From Treponema saccharophilum DSM 2985 (GTDB lineage Bacteria; Spirochaetota; Spirochaetia; Treponematales; Treponemataceae), in contig NZ_AGRW01000032.1 of the NCBI RefSeq assembly GCF_000255555.1, positions 1-40,338 on the forward strand: a stretch of 40,338 bases of DNA. The letters run 5' to 3'. A program made the translations under genes and the position numbers. The first letter of the stretch is position 1. Each line of letters opens with the position of its first letter. A model generated the notes under the pieces. That model was not told where the DNA came from. It saw nothing but the letters and a program-made list of their open reading frames with translations, and ran no database searches. Of this stretch, positions 25,414 through 32,786 are shown piece by piece.

Positions 25414-26262
25414 ATGAAAAGTCTCAAAAAAATTTTTGCGGGAATGTTCGTCGCGGCGGCGGCATTCGGATTCTTCGGATGTTCGGACGAGCCGGAAGAG
25501 GATGAAAGCCTCGTCGTTTCGATTACGGGAAACCAGAATATCGTAACGATTGCTGCTCCCGATGAATATGATGGAAAAGACGTAAAAATCGTCTATACAA
25601 TTGATGGTACAGAACCAAGCGTAAGGCTGAACAGCTCAAAAACGGATGTTGACGTAACCGGCACTGTATATTCCGATCCTTTTGAAATCACAGAAAATAC
25701 GACAATAAAGGCTCGTGGATATTACTTTGATTCTGCCGCAAAGACGTTTTATCAGGGACCTGTCGCAACGTCTGCAGTGGCTTATACGGAAAATTCGTCA
25801 TCAAATACTGATACGGCAGCTTCCGCCACCCCCCCGACGTCCGCAGTCACGTTCAAAATGGCTTCGACTGGGAATTCAAACACCGTAAAATACTTCGACA
25901 CGGCGAATTCGGCGGTTTTCAAATACGGCGAAAAGAACGCGTACTACCAGATTCAGTTCTCATGGAAGGGAACGAGCAAAGGCAACTGGTATCTTTACAT
26001 GCGCGAAGTCGGCGGCGGCGTCATAGCGAACGGAAGCAACAAATTCATCGCGAAGGGAACGTACACCGGAAGCGCGTTCGACAAAAACAGCGCCACGGAA
26101 ATCCAGACGGGCGACTCGCACAAACTCACGCTGATAAATGAAGGCGGCACTACTGAGACCGAAATCGTAATCGCCGAAGACAAATCATTCAGCCTGAAAG
26201 TCGGCGGCGTCGAATCCGCTGCGATTTCCTCAACAGGAGCATTCGTCGGCGACGCGAAATAG
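25414..26262 (+). CDS. Lipoprotein with a chitobiase/beta-hexosaminidase C-terminal-like domain
   Basis: A 282-residue lipoprotein. The signal ends FFGC23, followed by an acidic tether (SDEPEEDES). Residues about 30-120 match the CHB_HEX_C_1 pattern: VKIVYTIDGTEPS, then VYSDPFEITENTTIKARGYY. This beta-sandwich is a carbohydrate- or surface-associated module in many secreted bacterial proteins. After a Ser/Thr/Ala-rich linker (SSSNTDTAASATPPT) there is an unrecognised domain of about 135 residues, rich in Asn, Lys and aromatic residues. It carries no catalytic domain, so a surface or periplasmic binding role is likely. AGGAGG lies 6 bases before ATG 25414. Bases 25560-25800 look more AT-rich than their surroundings, a possible sign of module exchange. 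Array C follows its stop codon. Confidence 0.85.
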   Translation: MKSLKKIFAGMFVAAAAFGFFGCSDEPEEDESLVVSITGNQNIVTIAAPDEYDGKDVKIVYTIDGTEPSVRLNSSKTDVDVTGTVYSDPFEITENTTIKARGYYFDSAAKTFYQGPVATSAVAYTENSSSNTDTAASATPPTSAVTFKMASTGNSNTVKYFDTANSAVFKYGEKNAYYQIQFSWKGTSKGNWYLYMREVGGGVIANGSNKFIAKGTYTGSAFDKNSATEIQTGDSHKLTLINEGGTTETEIVIAEDKSFSLKVGGVESAAISSTGAFVGDAK

Positions 26263-26278
26263 CCGCTCGATTTTCCCC

Positions 26279-26565
26279 CACGCGGGTTATTCACGTTTCG
26301 GAACGAGCGGATGCGGAACGATGTTCCGCCCTTGCGGGGTTGTTCGGCGTAGACGGAAGTTTTTCTGTTTCTGCCGCCCGTTTTCCGTCACGCGGGTTGC
26401 TCGCTTTTCGGAACGGGCGGATGCGGAACGATGTTCCGCCCTTGCGGGGTTGTTCGGCGAGGACGGAAGTTTTTCTGTTTCTGCCGCCCGTTTTCCATCA
26501 CGCGGGTTATTCACGTTTCGGAACGGGCGGATGCGGAACGATGTTCCGCCCTTGCGGAGGGATGA
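26279..26565 (+). repeat. Palindromic repeat array C (110-bp unit)
   Basis: Two full units and a partial third fill the gap between the lipoprotein gene and the terminator; no gene is seen. The block ATGCGGAACGATGTTCCGCC begins at 26311, 26421 and 26531, an exact 110-base period. The hairpin is GCGGAAC-GAT-GTTCCGC, followed by CCTTGCGGGG and TTGTTCGGCG. Copies are nearly identical, so the expansion looks recent. Order (GCGGG, CACGTTT, GAGCGG, hairpin, GCCCTTGCGGGG) resembles arrays A, B and D, but the CGCATTGTTTT opening is missing. Confidence 0.9.
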
Positions 26566-26576
26566 TTCGGACAGCG

Positions 26577-26613
26577 CAAAAAAATCCCGCCTGAAGGATT
26601 GGCTTCGGGCGGG
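26577..26613. terminator. Strong bidirectional terminator
   Basis: AATCCCGCC-TGAAG pairs with CTTCG-GGCGGGATT, a stem of about 14 base pairs with a 6-base loop. It has A-runs on the left and eight T on the right. It serves the lipoprotein gene and array C from the left and the LapA-like gene from the right. Confidence 0.93.
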
Positions 26614-26624
26614 ATTTTTTTTGC

Positions 26625-26951
26625 TCAGATTGTTTCGTCTTCGGGCGGGGACGGAGGATTTTCCTCGGCGGGGGAATCGCTTTCGGGAGGAATGGGTTCC
26701 GCGAAGTTTTTCTCCACGTCAACCGCTTCTTTTTCTTTTTCCTTCTCGCCTTTCTTTCCGAGATATGTCGCGATGACGCCGAAAATCACTCCGGCGATGA
26801 ACGAGCAGATTATCGTCAGAAAAACCGGGATTTGCGGCGTCTTGTAGAAAATCAGGTTTATCGAGCAGCGGAATTCGTCGCCCATGTTGAAACCGCAGAT
26901 TATTCCCACGACAGCGACAAGAACGAGCGTTCCTATCAGTTTTGTTGGCAT
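26625..26951 (-). CDS. LapA-like (DUF1049) small inner-membrane protein
   Basis: A 108-residue protein with two membrane helices (about residues 4-20 and 40-62, the second PVFLTIICSFIAGVIFGVIA), followed by a charged Lys/Glu segment and a Pro/Glu-rich cytoplasmic tail. The helix-loop-helix layout with a conserved Asn-rich turn and a second helix rich in Gly matches the LapA/DUF1049 family, whose E. coli member acts in lipopolysaccharide assembly control. Treponemes lack classical LPS, so the role here is open. GGAGG lies 5 bases before ATG 26951; the frame is open to 26987 without a ribosome site. It follows miaB by 45 bases on the same strand. Confidence 0.7.
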   Translation of the reverse strand: MPTKLIGTLVLVAVVGIICGFNMGDEFRCSINLIFYKTPQIPVFLTIICSFIAGVIFGVIATYLGKKGEKEKEKEAVDVEKNFAEPIPPESDSPAEENPPSPPEDETI

Positions 26952-26996
26952 TTTTTCCTCCTTTTTTGTTTCGCGATTTTCCGCCATCCTAGGCGG

Positions 26997-28430
26997 CTAT
27001 TCCACAAGCTCGCCCTTGAACGTGTTCCCGTTGAGCGATGTCAGGCGCACGTTCACGAATGAGCCGATTTTCGACGGGTCGCACTTGAACGCGACGCGCT
27101 CATCACGCGTCGTCTTTCCGAGAATTTCCTCGGGATTGTCGCGGCTCTGCTTGTCGGCAAGAACTTTCACCGTCTCGCCGACGTGCTTTCCCATCTCCTT
27201 CTGCGTCACGGAAAGCTGGAAATCGATTATCCGCTGGAGGCGCTTTTTCTTCACGTCCATCGGAACCTGGTTCGCCATGCTCGCCGCGGGCGTTCCTTCG
27301 CGGGGATTGAAATAATACATGAACGACGACTCGAACTGGACTTTCTCCATCAAATCGAGCAGCTCGTCGACGTCCTCGTCCGTCTCGCCGGGAAATCCGA
27401 CCATAACGTCCGTCGTCATCGAGCTTTCCGGAATTTTCGCGCGGATTCGTTCGACAAGGGAAAGGTAATCGGCTTTCGTGTAGTGCCTGTTCATCGATTT
27501 GAGGATTCTGTCGCTTCCGTGCTGAACGGCAAGATGGATGTGCTTGCAGAGAACGTCGTTCTTCGCGATTACGTCGATGAGGTCGTCGCTCAAATCCTTC
27601 GGGTGGCTCGAATCGAAGCGCACCCAGCCGATTGTCGAATCGGTTTTCTTTATGTGGTCGGCGATTATCTGCATCAGCTCGGGGAAATCGACGATTTTTC
27701 CGCTTTCGTCATCCTTCGACATTTTTCCGTGGTACGAATTCACGTTCTGCCCGAGGAGCATTATCTCGCATACGCCGCGCTTCTTGAGCTCGTCAAGCTC
27801 CGAAAGAATTTCGTCGACGGGACGGGAAACCTCGCGGCCGCGCAGATACGGAACGATACAGTACGTGCAGAAATTGTTGCAGCCCTGCATAATCGGCACG
27901 AACGTCGAGAACGCGTTCTCCTCCGCAGAAATCGGGCTGAACGTGTATACGGGATCTTCCGTGACGATTCCGTCCTTTCCAACTTTCCGTTCCTGATGCT
28001 TGAAGCCGAGCGCGCTTTCAACATCGTCGATTACGTCGTCCATGTGCTCCTTCGCGGTCGTTCCGATGAGGAAATCGACGACGGGATAATCGCGCTTGAG
28101 GGATTTCATCAGCCGCTCCGCCATGCAGCCCATGACGGCGACTTTTATCGGCTTGGCGCCGTCCTTCACGTATTCGGCGGCGACTTCCATCGAACGGTAT
28201 TTTGCGTCCGGCTTTCTTTCGCGCACCGCCTTCAATCCCGTGTACCAGCCGAGCCTGCCGAAAATCCTGTTCTCCGCAGTCGCGCGCACCGAGCATGTGT
28301 TTATGAGGATAAAATCCGCCGTGTCGGGATTTTCCGCGCGCTTCCATCCCCTCGCCAAAAATTTCTGTTCCGCGGCGGCGCTTTCCGCAATGTTCATCTG
28401 ACACCCGTACGTCTCAAAAAAATACGTCAC
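26997..28430 (-). CDS. miaB: tRNA-2-methylthio-N6-dimethylallyladenosine synthase
   Basis: A 477-residue radical-SAM methylthiotransferase that adds the 2-methylthio group to i6A37 of tRNAs reading U-starting codons. The N-terminal MTTase domain has three cluster cysteines (YGCQMN, NTCSVR, VMGCMAE). The radical-SAM motif is CNNFCTYCIVPYLRG (CxxxCxxC). A C-terminal TRAM domain ends the protein. Two starts are possible: ATG 28442 and GTG 28430. ATG directly follows a seven-T run with no ribosome site. GTG has GGAG 6 bases upstream and gives MTYFFETYGCQMN, the usual family N-terminus, so I chose GTG. A terminator-like hairpin lies just upstream. It follows murD in the same direction. Confidence 0.93.
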   Translation of the reverse strand: MTYFFETYGCQMNIAESAAAEQKFLARGWKRAENPDTADFILINTCSVRATAENRIFGRLGWYTGLKAVRERKPDAKYRSMEVAAEYVKDGAKPIKVAVMGCMAERLMKSLKRDYPVVDFLIGTTAKEHMDDVIDDVESALGFKHQERKVGKDGIVTEDPVYTFSPISAEENAFSTFVPIMQGCNNFCTYCIVPYLRGREVSRPVDEILSELDELKKRGVCEIMLLGQNVNSYHGKMSKDDESGKIVDFPELMQIIADHIKKTDSTIGWVRFDSSHPKDLSDDLIDVIAKNDVLCKHIHLAVQHGSDRILKSMNRHYTKADYLSLVERIRAKIPESSMTTDVMVGFPGETDEDVDELLDLMEKVQFESSFMYYFNPREGTPAASMANQVPMDVKKKRLQRIIDFQLSVTQKEMGKHVGETVKVLADKQSRDNPEEILGKTTRDERVAFKCDPSKIGSFVNVRLTSLNGNTFKGELVE

Positions 28431-28442
28431 TGTTTTCTCCAT

Positions 28443-28514
28443 AAAAAAAGATGGTGCTGCGAAACGTATGCCCGATGACCGGTTTCTCATTTCAGCATAC
28501 ATTGCGCAGCATCT
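28443..28514 (-). terminator. Terminator or attenuator directly upstream of miaB
   Basis: On the minus strand TGCTGCG-C-AATGTATGC pairs with GCATACGTT-T-CGCAGCA, 16 base pairs broken by one C-U mismatch. AGA/TCT extends the base, and TTTTTTT follows. The run ends at 28443, so the miaB ribosome site GGAG starts 2 bases later. It terminates murD transcription or controls read-through into miaB. Confidence 0.85.
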
Positions 28515-28572
28515 CAAAAAATAAAATCGAAAGATACATGCGATGCCCGCAAAAATCGCTCCGCGCTTCAGG

Positions 28573-30114
28573 CTATTCGCCCGCAAAAATGCGGCGGACG
28601 GCATCCTTGAATGAATTTCCCCTGTCGAATTCGTTCCTGAACATCCCGAACGATGTCGCGCCCGGCGAGAACACGATGATTCCACGCTCCGTTCCGCAAG
28701 CGGCGTTTCCGGCAATATCGCTTTTGAGCGCGGAAAGAAGCGCGTCGAGCGACGGATACACCCCGCGGACGGCAATTTTTTCCGCGGAAAGAAGCGGAAG
28801 CAGCTTGTCGGTCGCGCTTCCCTCAAGAAGGTAGATTGATTCCGGACGAACAGCCGAAGGGGAAGACAGCGCGAGCGGAATCGGCGAAAGGTCGAGCCCT
28901 TTGTCCGTCCCGCCCGCGATGAGGATGACGGGCGCGTCGAAACTTTGGCTTGCCGCCGCAGTCGCCTCGGGGACGGTCGCAGCGGAATCGTTGTAGAACC
29001 GGAACGAACGGCCGTTCGCCTTGTATTCGTGGAAGAATTCAAGACGGTGCTCGATTCCGTTCCACTTTCCGATTATCTCGGCAATTTTCTTCGCCTCAAC
29101 GCCCATAAGGCGGAGGACGAGCGCCGCATTCAGGCAGTTCGTGCGGATGTGCTTTCCGGGGACGACCAAATCGCGGAGGATTGTCTCCTCGGTTCCGCCA
29201 ATCCGGCATTTTCCGCGTCCGTTCTTGTCAAGCCAAACGCCGTCCACATTTTTCGGAAGCGCCTTCCTCGAATAGCGGAGGACGCGGGCTTTCGTCTCGC
29301 GCGCGAATATGTTCCCCCAGTTTTCTATCAAAGTCCCGCCGTCGGCTGCCGCATCGTCGTCAAAATCGAAAATCGCGAAATCTTTTTTCGTCTGCTCGGC
29401 GTAAATCAGCTTTTTGTCGGCGACGTACGCAATCATCGAATGGTAGAAATTCTGGTGATCGGGAACGATTTTCGTGATGACGGAAATTTTCGGGCGCAGA
29501 AGCTTCCGTCCGCGCAAATCGGCGAGCTGCCACGAAGAAAGCTCGAGAACGACGGGCGTTTTCTCGCTCGTCTTGTCGATGAACGAAAGCGGGCTGACGG
29601 TGATGTTCCCGCCGAGGAACGCGTCGAATCCGGCTTCCCTCAGACCGTAGTGGATTGCGCTGACGGTGGACGATTTTCCCTTCGAGCCGGTGACGGCGAT
29701 TATCGGCGCCTTCGAAAAATGCAGGAAAAGGGAAATGTCCGTCTCGATTGCCTTCGCGGCGGCGAGGAATTTGTTTCCGTCGTATTTCACGCCTGGATTT
29801 TTGATGACGCAGTCGGCGTTCTCGAAATCCTCGATGGAGTGCCCGCCAAGATGGTAGACGAGGCGCGATTTGTCGAGCGAGGAATCCGCCGCAATCGAAT
29901 CGATTGTGGGCTTGAGCTCCTCCTCCGTTTTCATGTCAGTCGCGATGACGTTAGCGCCGTTCTTCAGGAGGAACCGCACGGACGCCTCTCCTCCGCCGTT
30001 CAGCCCCAGCCCCATAACGACGACCGTTTTTCCCTTGATGTCCTCAATGCTGCCGAACGCGCATCCCTCGGGATAGATGTGCGCAACAGGAATGACCTGC
30101 ACCGAATCCGCCAT
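28573..30114 (-). CDS. murD: UDP-N-acetylmuramoylalanine-D-glutamate ligase
   Basis: A 513-residue Mur ligase that adds D-glutamate to UDP-MurNAc-L-Ala in the cytoplasm. The N-terminal Rossmann domain has VVMGLGLNGGGEASVRFLL. The P-loop is VTGSKGKSSTVSAI (about residues 138-151), followed by LELSSWQLADLR and TKIVPDHQNFY. The C-terminal domain has GIEHRLEFF, FYNDSAATVPEAT and ILIAGGTDKG, all typical of MurD. Start ATG 30114 follows GGAGG by 4 bases; the frame is open to 30174. It is transcribed from a promoter near 30275 through a 150-base leader with two hairpins. Confidence 0.95.
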   Translation of the reverse strand: MADSVQVIPVAHIYPEGCAFGSIEDIKGKTVVVMGLGLNGGGEASVRFLLKNGANVIATDMKTEEELKPTIDSIAADSSLDKSRLVYHLGGHSIEDFENADCVIKNPGVKYDGNKFLAAAKAIETDISLFLHFSKAPIIAVTGSKGKSSTVSAIHYGLREAGFDAFLGGNITVSPLSFIDKTSEKTPVVLELSSWQLADLRGRKLLRPKISVITKIVPDHQNFYHSMIAYVADKKLIYAEQTKKDFAIFDFDDDAAADGGTLIENWGNIFARETKARVLRYSRKALPKNVDGVWLDKNGRGKCRIGGTEETILRDLVVPGKHIRTNCLNAALVLRLMGVEAKKIAEIIGKWNGIEHRLEFFHEYKANGRSFRFYNDSAATVPEATAAASQSFDAPVILIAGGTDKGLDLSPIPLALSSPSAVRPESIYLLEGSATDKLLPLLSAEKIAVRGVYPSLDALLSALKSDIAGNAACGTERGIIVFSPGATSFGMFRNEFDRGNSFKDAVRRIFAGE

Positions 30115-30176
30115 AATTCCTCCATCGCGGAACGACAGCGCAACGGAAAAAAGCGCCGGTTCCAACCCCGTCATAA

Positions 30177-30210
30177 AACGTGTTAGGAAAACTCAGTTTC
30201 CGAACACGTT
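30177..30210 (-). promoter_or_regulatory. murD leader hairpin 2
   Basis: AACGTGTT (30177-30184) pairs with AACACGTT (30203-30210), and the stem continues through GGAAAAC/GTTTCC around a short loop. On the transcript the stem is followed by TTATGACGG, so it is a weak terminator-like or regulatory hairpin about 60 bases before the start codon. Confidence 0.6.
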
Positions 30211-30225
30211 ACCGTAAAATGCGAT

Positions 30226-30258
30226 GTTCAAAAACGTGCTATTTGCGCGCTTTTGAAC
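30226..30258 (-). promoter_or_regulatory. murD leader hairpin 1
   Basis: GTTCAAAA (30226-30233) and TTTTGAAC (30251-30258) pair around a 17-base loop containing GCGCGC and ACGTG. It would begin only a few bases after the transcription start. Confidence 0.55.
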
Positions 30259-30272
30259 TCATCGACCTGGCT

Positions 30273-30300
30273 ATTATAGCAAATTCAGGGCGATTGCAAA
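30273..30300 (-). promoter_or_regulatory. Promoter of murD
   Basis: On the minus strand TTTGCA (30300-30295), a 16-base spacer and TATAAT (30278-30273). Transcription should start near 30266. The -10 context GCTATAATAG is identical to that of ravA. Confidence 0.7.
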
Positions 30301-30339
30301 CCTGCGCGGGCGACGGGATTTTTTGCGCGTAAAATATGG

Positions 30340-30345
30340 TACACT
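30340..30345 (+). promoter_or_regulatory. -10 element of hrpB (leaderless arrangement)
   Basis: TATGGTACACT: TACACT with an upstream TGG, ending exactly 6 bases before ATG 30352. No Shine-Dalgarno is present. The -35 is poor. Confidence 0.55.
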
Positions 30346-30351
30346 CGGACG

Positions 30352-32781
30352 ATGAATTATCCTGTTGAAATACAAAACCTGCCGATTACTCCGTTTCTGG
30401 ACGGAATATGCGCATCCCTCCTGAAATCGAAAAACAGGGCGATTGTCCTTTCCGCGGAAACGGCGGCCGGAAAATCGACGGCTCTTCCCGTCGCGCTTCT
30501 TTCGCATATAAAAGGAAAAATCCTGATGCTTGAACCGAGAAGGCTCGCGGCGGTGGCAATCGCGTCGCGCGTCGCGGAAATTCTCGGCGAGGATGTCGGG
30601 CAAACCGCCGGATATACGCTTCACCTCGAATCGAAGAAATCAAAAGCGACACGGCTTGAGGTCGTGACAGAGGCGATTCTGACACGGCGGCTTCAGGCTG
30701 ACCCGCTCCTTGAAGGAATCAGCGCAATCGTAATAGACGAATTCCACGAACGTTCCGTTCACGCCGACCTCGCGCTCGCGTTCCTCAAGGAGACGATGGA
30801 AATCCGCAACGACCTTTTCCTTGTGGTGATGAGCGCCACGATGAACTGCCGCTCGGTAGCCGACTATCTGGGCGCGGATATCGTGGAGATTCCGGGAAGG
30901 CGTTTTCCCGTCGACATCGAATACACGACGGAAAGCGTCGAGCAGTGCGTGTCGAGAATCGCGAATTCTGACGACCATTCGTTAGTTTATCCACAATTTG
31001 ACCACAAAAATGTGGATAAACTGTGGATAACTCCCAAAAATAGCGTGAATTCTGTGGAAAAAAGCGGAAAAAACGCTAGATATGATACTATACTGGTGTT
31101 TCTTCCCGGAATCGGCGAAATCACGCGCGCAAAGCGGGACCTTGAAGAAAAAATCGGAAACGGCGCGGAAATCATGATTCTCCATTCGTCGGTTCCCCTT
31201 TCCGAGCAGAAGAAAATCCTCTCGCCCGTTCCGGCAGATTCCCCGCGAAGGATAATCCTTTCATCGGCAATCGCGGAGACGTCGCTCACCGTGCCCGGCG
31301 TGACAACGGTCGTCGATTCAGGAATGTGCAGGACGAGCCGGTTCGACGTCGCGCTCGGAATGACGAGGCTCGTGACGGAACGCGAAAGCATGTTCAGCGC
31401 GGAGCAGCGTTCGGGCCGCGCGGGAAGAACGATGCCGGGAAAAGCGTACCGGCTTTGGAGCGCAAGCGACGCGCGCACCGAATCGGCACAACCTGAAATT
31501 CTCCGGACGGACCTTTCGCAGCTTGTCCTCGAATGCGCGAAATGGGGAACGACGGACATCGGAAAACTCGATTGGCTCACCCCGCCGCCTGAAAGCGCCT
31601 GGAACGCGGCTGCCTCCCTCCTCGAAAAGCTCGGCTGCATCGAAAACGGAAAAATCACGCAGAAAGGCGAGGCTGTCCTCTCGCTCGGCATTTCCCCGCG
31701 GCTCGGCTCGATTGCGCTGTGCGGCGAAGGCGCCCTCAAAACGGTTCTCGCCTGCTCGGAATTCGCCGGCGCGGGCGCGGAAAAGCAGCTGGCGTTCCTG
31801 GACGATATACGGCGGCGGATTGCGCGGTGCGGTTTCCACGCATTGAAAAACGTGCGCGTTCCAGTCCTCGAAGGGTTCCCGGACAGGCTCTCTCGCAGAA
31901 TCGAAAGCGGCGCGGACTCGACGACGTACCAGTTCCCGTCGGGAAGAAAGGCGGAGCTGAAAACGACGAACGGCCCGGAGTGGATTGTAGCGACGGACGT
32001 GGATGCGGGAACGTCGACGGGGCGGATTCGCGCGTGCGAGGAAATCGACGGAAAAGACGCGCTCGAATGGATTTCCGCGCGCATGGAACGCGATGTCGTC
32101 GTGGATTTTGCGGACGACGGCAAATTCAGGATGCAGAAGCGCGAGATTTCGCATTACGGGGAAATCATCATCAAGGAGCGGAAAATTCCGGCGACGGCGG
32201 ACGATTTCGCGGCTGCCGTCTGCACGACTGTCGAGAAAAAAGGATTCGGCTGGCTTCCGTCCGACGAAAAGACGGATGATTTTCTTCTCCGCGCGGAATT
32301 CGTGGCGATTGAGGACGGAAATTCAGTCCTGTCGGAAAAAATCGAAAACCTCGCCCGGGATTCCGCCGAATGGCTGCGTCCGTTCATCACGGGAACGAGC
32401 ATCGACGGCCGGATGGTGCTCGACGCGCTCAAATACCATCTCGACGGAAGCGCAATCGACCGCGATGCCCCGCGCGAGATAAAACTTCCGAACGGTCGCA
32501 CGCGGAAAATCTCGTACGAGCGATTCACGGAAAAAGACGGACGCAAAAAAATCCGCCCCGTCCTCGAAATCGTAATCCAGCAGATTTTCGGGTGCTTCGA
32601 GACGCCGCGCGTGCACGGCGTTCCGGTTCTGCTCCGGCTTCTTTCTCCGGCGCGGCGCCCGCTTCAGATAACAGACGATTTGGGCGGGTTTTGGAACGGC
32701 GCATGGCTCGACATCTGCAAGGAAATGCGCGGGCGGTACCCGAAGCACAATTGGGATTACCGGGTCGCTGGCGGAGAATAG
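30352..32781 (+). CDS. hrpB: HrpB-type DEAH-box RNA helicase
   Basis: An 809-residue ATP-dependent helicase. Motif I is AAGKST (residues 38-43), motif II is DEFHER (about 129-134), motif III is SAT, and motif VI is EQRSGRAGR. The C-terminal HrpB domain is present (for example SPRLGSIAL and LLSPARRPLQITDDLGGFW). The linker between the two RecA domains, after GRRFPVDIEYTTESVEQCVSRI, is about 33 residues longer than in the E. coli protein as I remember it. This insertion (about residues 204-244) is coded by AT-rich DNA carrying three perfect DnaA boxes. No Shine-Dalgarno precedes ATG 30352; a -10 element ends 6 bases upstream. It is divergent from murD and ends 5 bases from the convergent OmpA-like gene. 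Confidence 0.92.
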   Translation: MNYPVEIQNLPITPFLDGICASLLKSKNRAIVLSAETAAGKSTALPVALLSHIKGKILMLEPRRLAAVAIASRVAEILGEDVGQTAGYTLHLESKKSKATRLEVVTEAILTRRLQADPLLEGISAIVIDEFHERSVHADLALAFLKETMEIRNDLFLVVMSATMNCRSVADYLGADIVEIPGRRFPVDIEYTTESVEQCVSRIANSDDHSLVYPQFDHKNVDKLWITPKNSVNSVEKSGKNARYDTILVFLPGIGEITRAKRDLEEKIGNGAEIMILHSSVPLSEQKKILSPVPADSPRRIILSSAIAETSLTVPGVTTVVDSGMCRTSRFDVALGMTRLVTERESMFSAEQRSGRAGRTMPGKAYRLWSASDARTESAQPEILRTDLSQLVLECAKWGTTDIGKLDWLTPPPESAWNAAASLLEKLGCIENGKITQKGEAVLSLGISPRLGSIALCGEGALKTVLACSEFAGAGAEKQLAFLDDIRRRIARCGFHALKNVRVPVLEGFPDRLSRRIESGADSTTYQFPSGRKAELKTTNGPEWIVATDVDAGTSTGRIRACEEIDGKDALEWISARMERDVVVDFADDGKFRMQKREISHYGEIIIKERKIPATADDFAAAVCTTVEKKGFGWLPSDEKTDDFLLRAEFVAIEDGNSVLSEKIENLARDSAEWLRPFITGTSIDGRMVLDALKYHLDGSAIDRDAPREIKLPNGRTRKISYERFTEKDGRKKIRPVLEIVIQQIFGCFETPRVHGVPVLLRLLSPARRPLQITDDLGGFWNGAWLDICKEMRGRYPKHNWDYRVAGGE
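30987..31061. promoter_or_regulatory. DnaA-box cluster inside hrpB
   Basis: TTATCCACA (30987-30995), TGTGGATAA (31011-31019) and TGTGGATAA (31022-31030) are perfect 9-mer DnaA boxes. TGTGGAAAA (31053-31061) matches 8 of 9 and TTGACCACA (30998-31006) matches 7 of 9. An AT-rich stretch follows to about 31095. All lie in the extra linker segment of HrpB. Confidence 0.8.
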
Positions 32782-32786
32782 GCCTC

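Noticed and set aside
28442-29042. N-terminal extension of MiaB by about 200 residues
   Set aside because: The extension is low-complexity Arg/Ser-rich sequence overlapping murD in another frame; the true protein starts at YFFETYGCQMN.
30960-31095. Main replication origin at the hrpB DnaA boxes
   Set aside because: It lies inside a coding gene away from dnaA/dnaN, and most genes on both sides, including gyrA and gyrB to its right, point leftward, which fits an origin to the right of the window.
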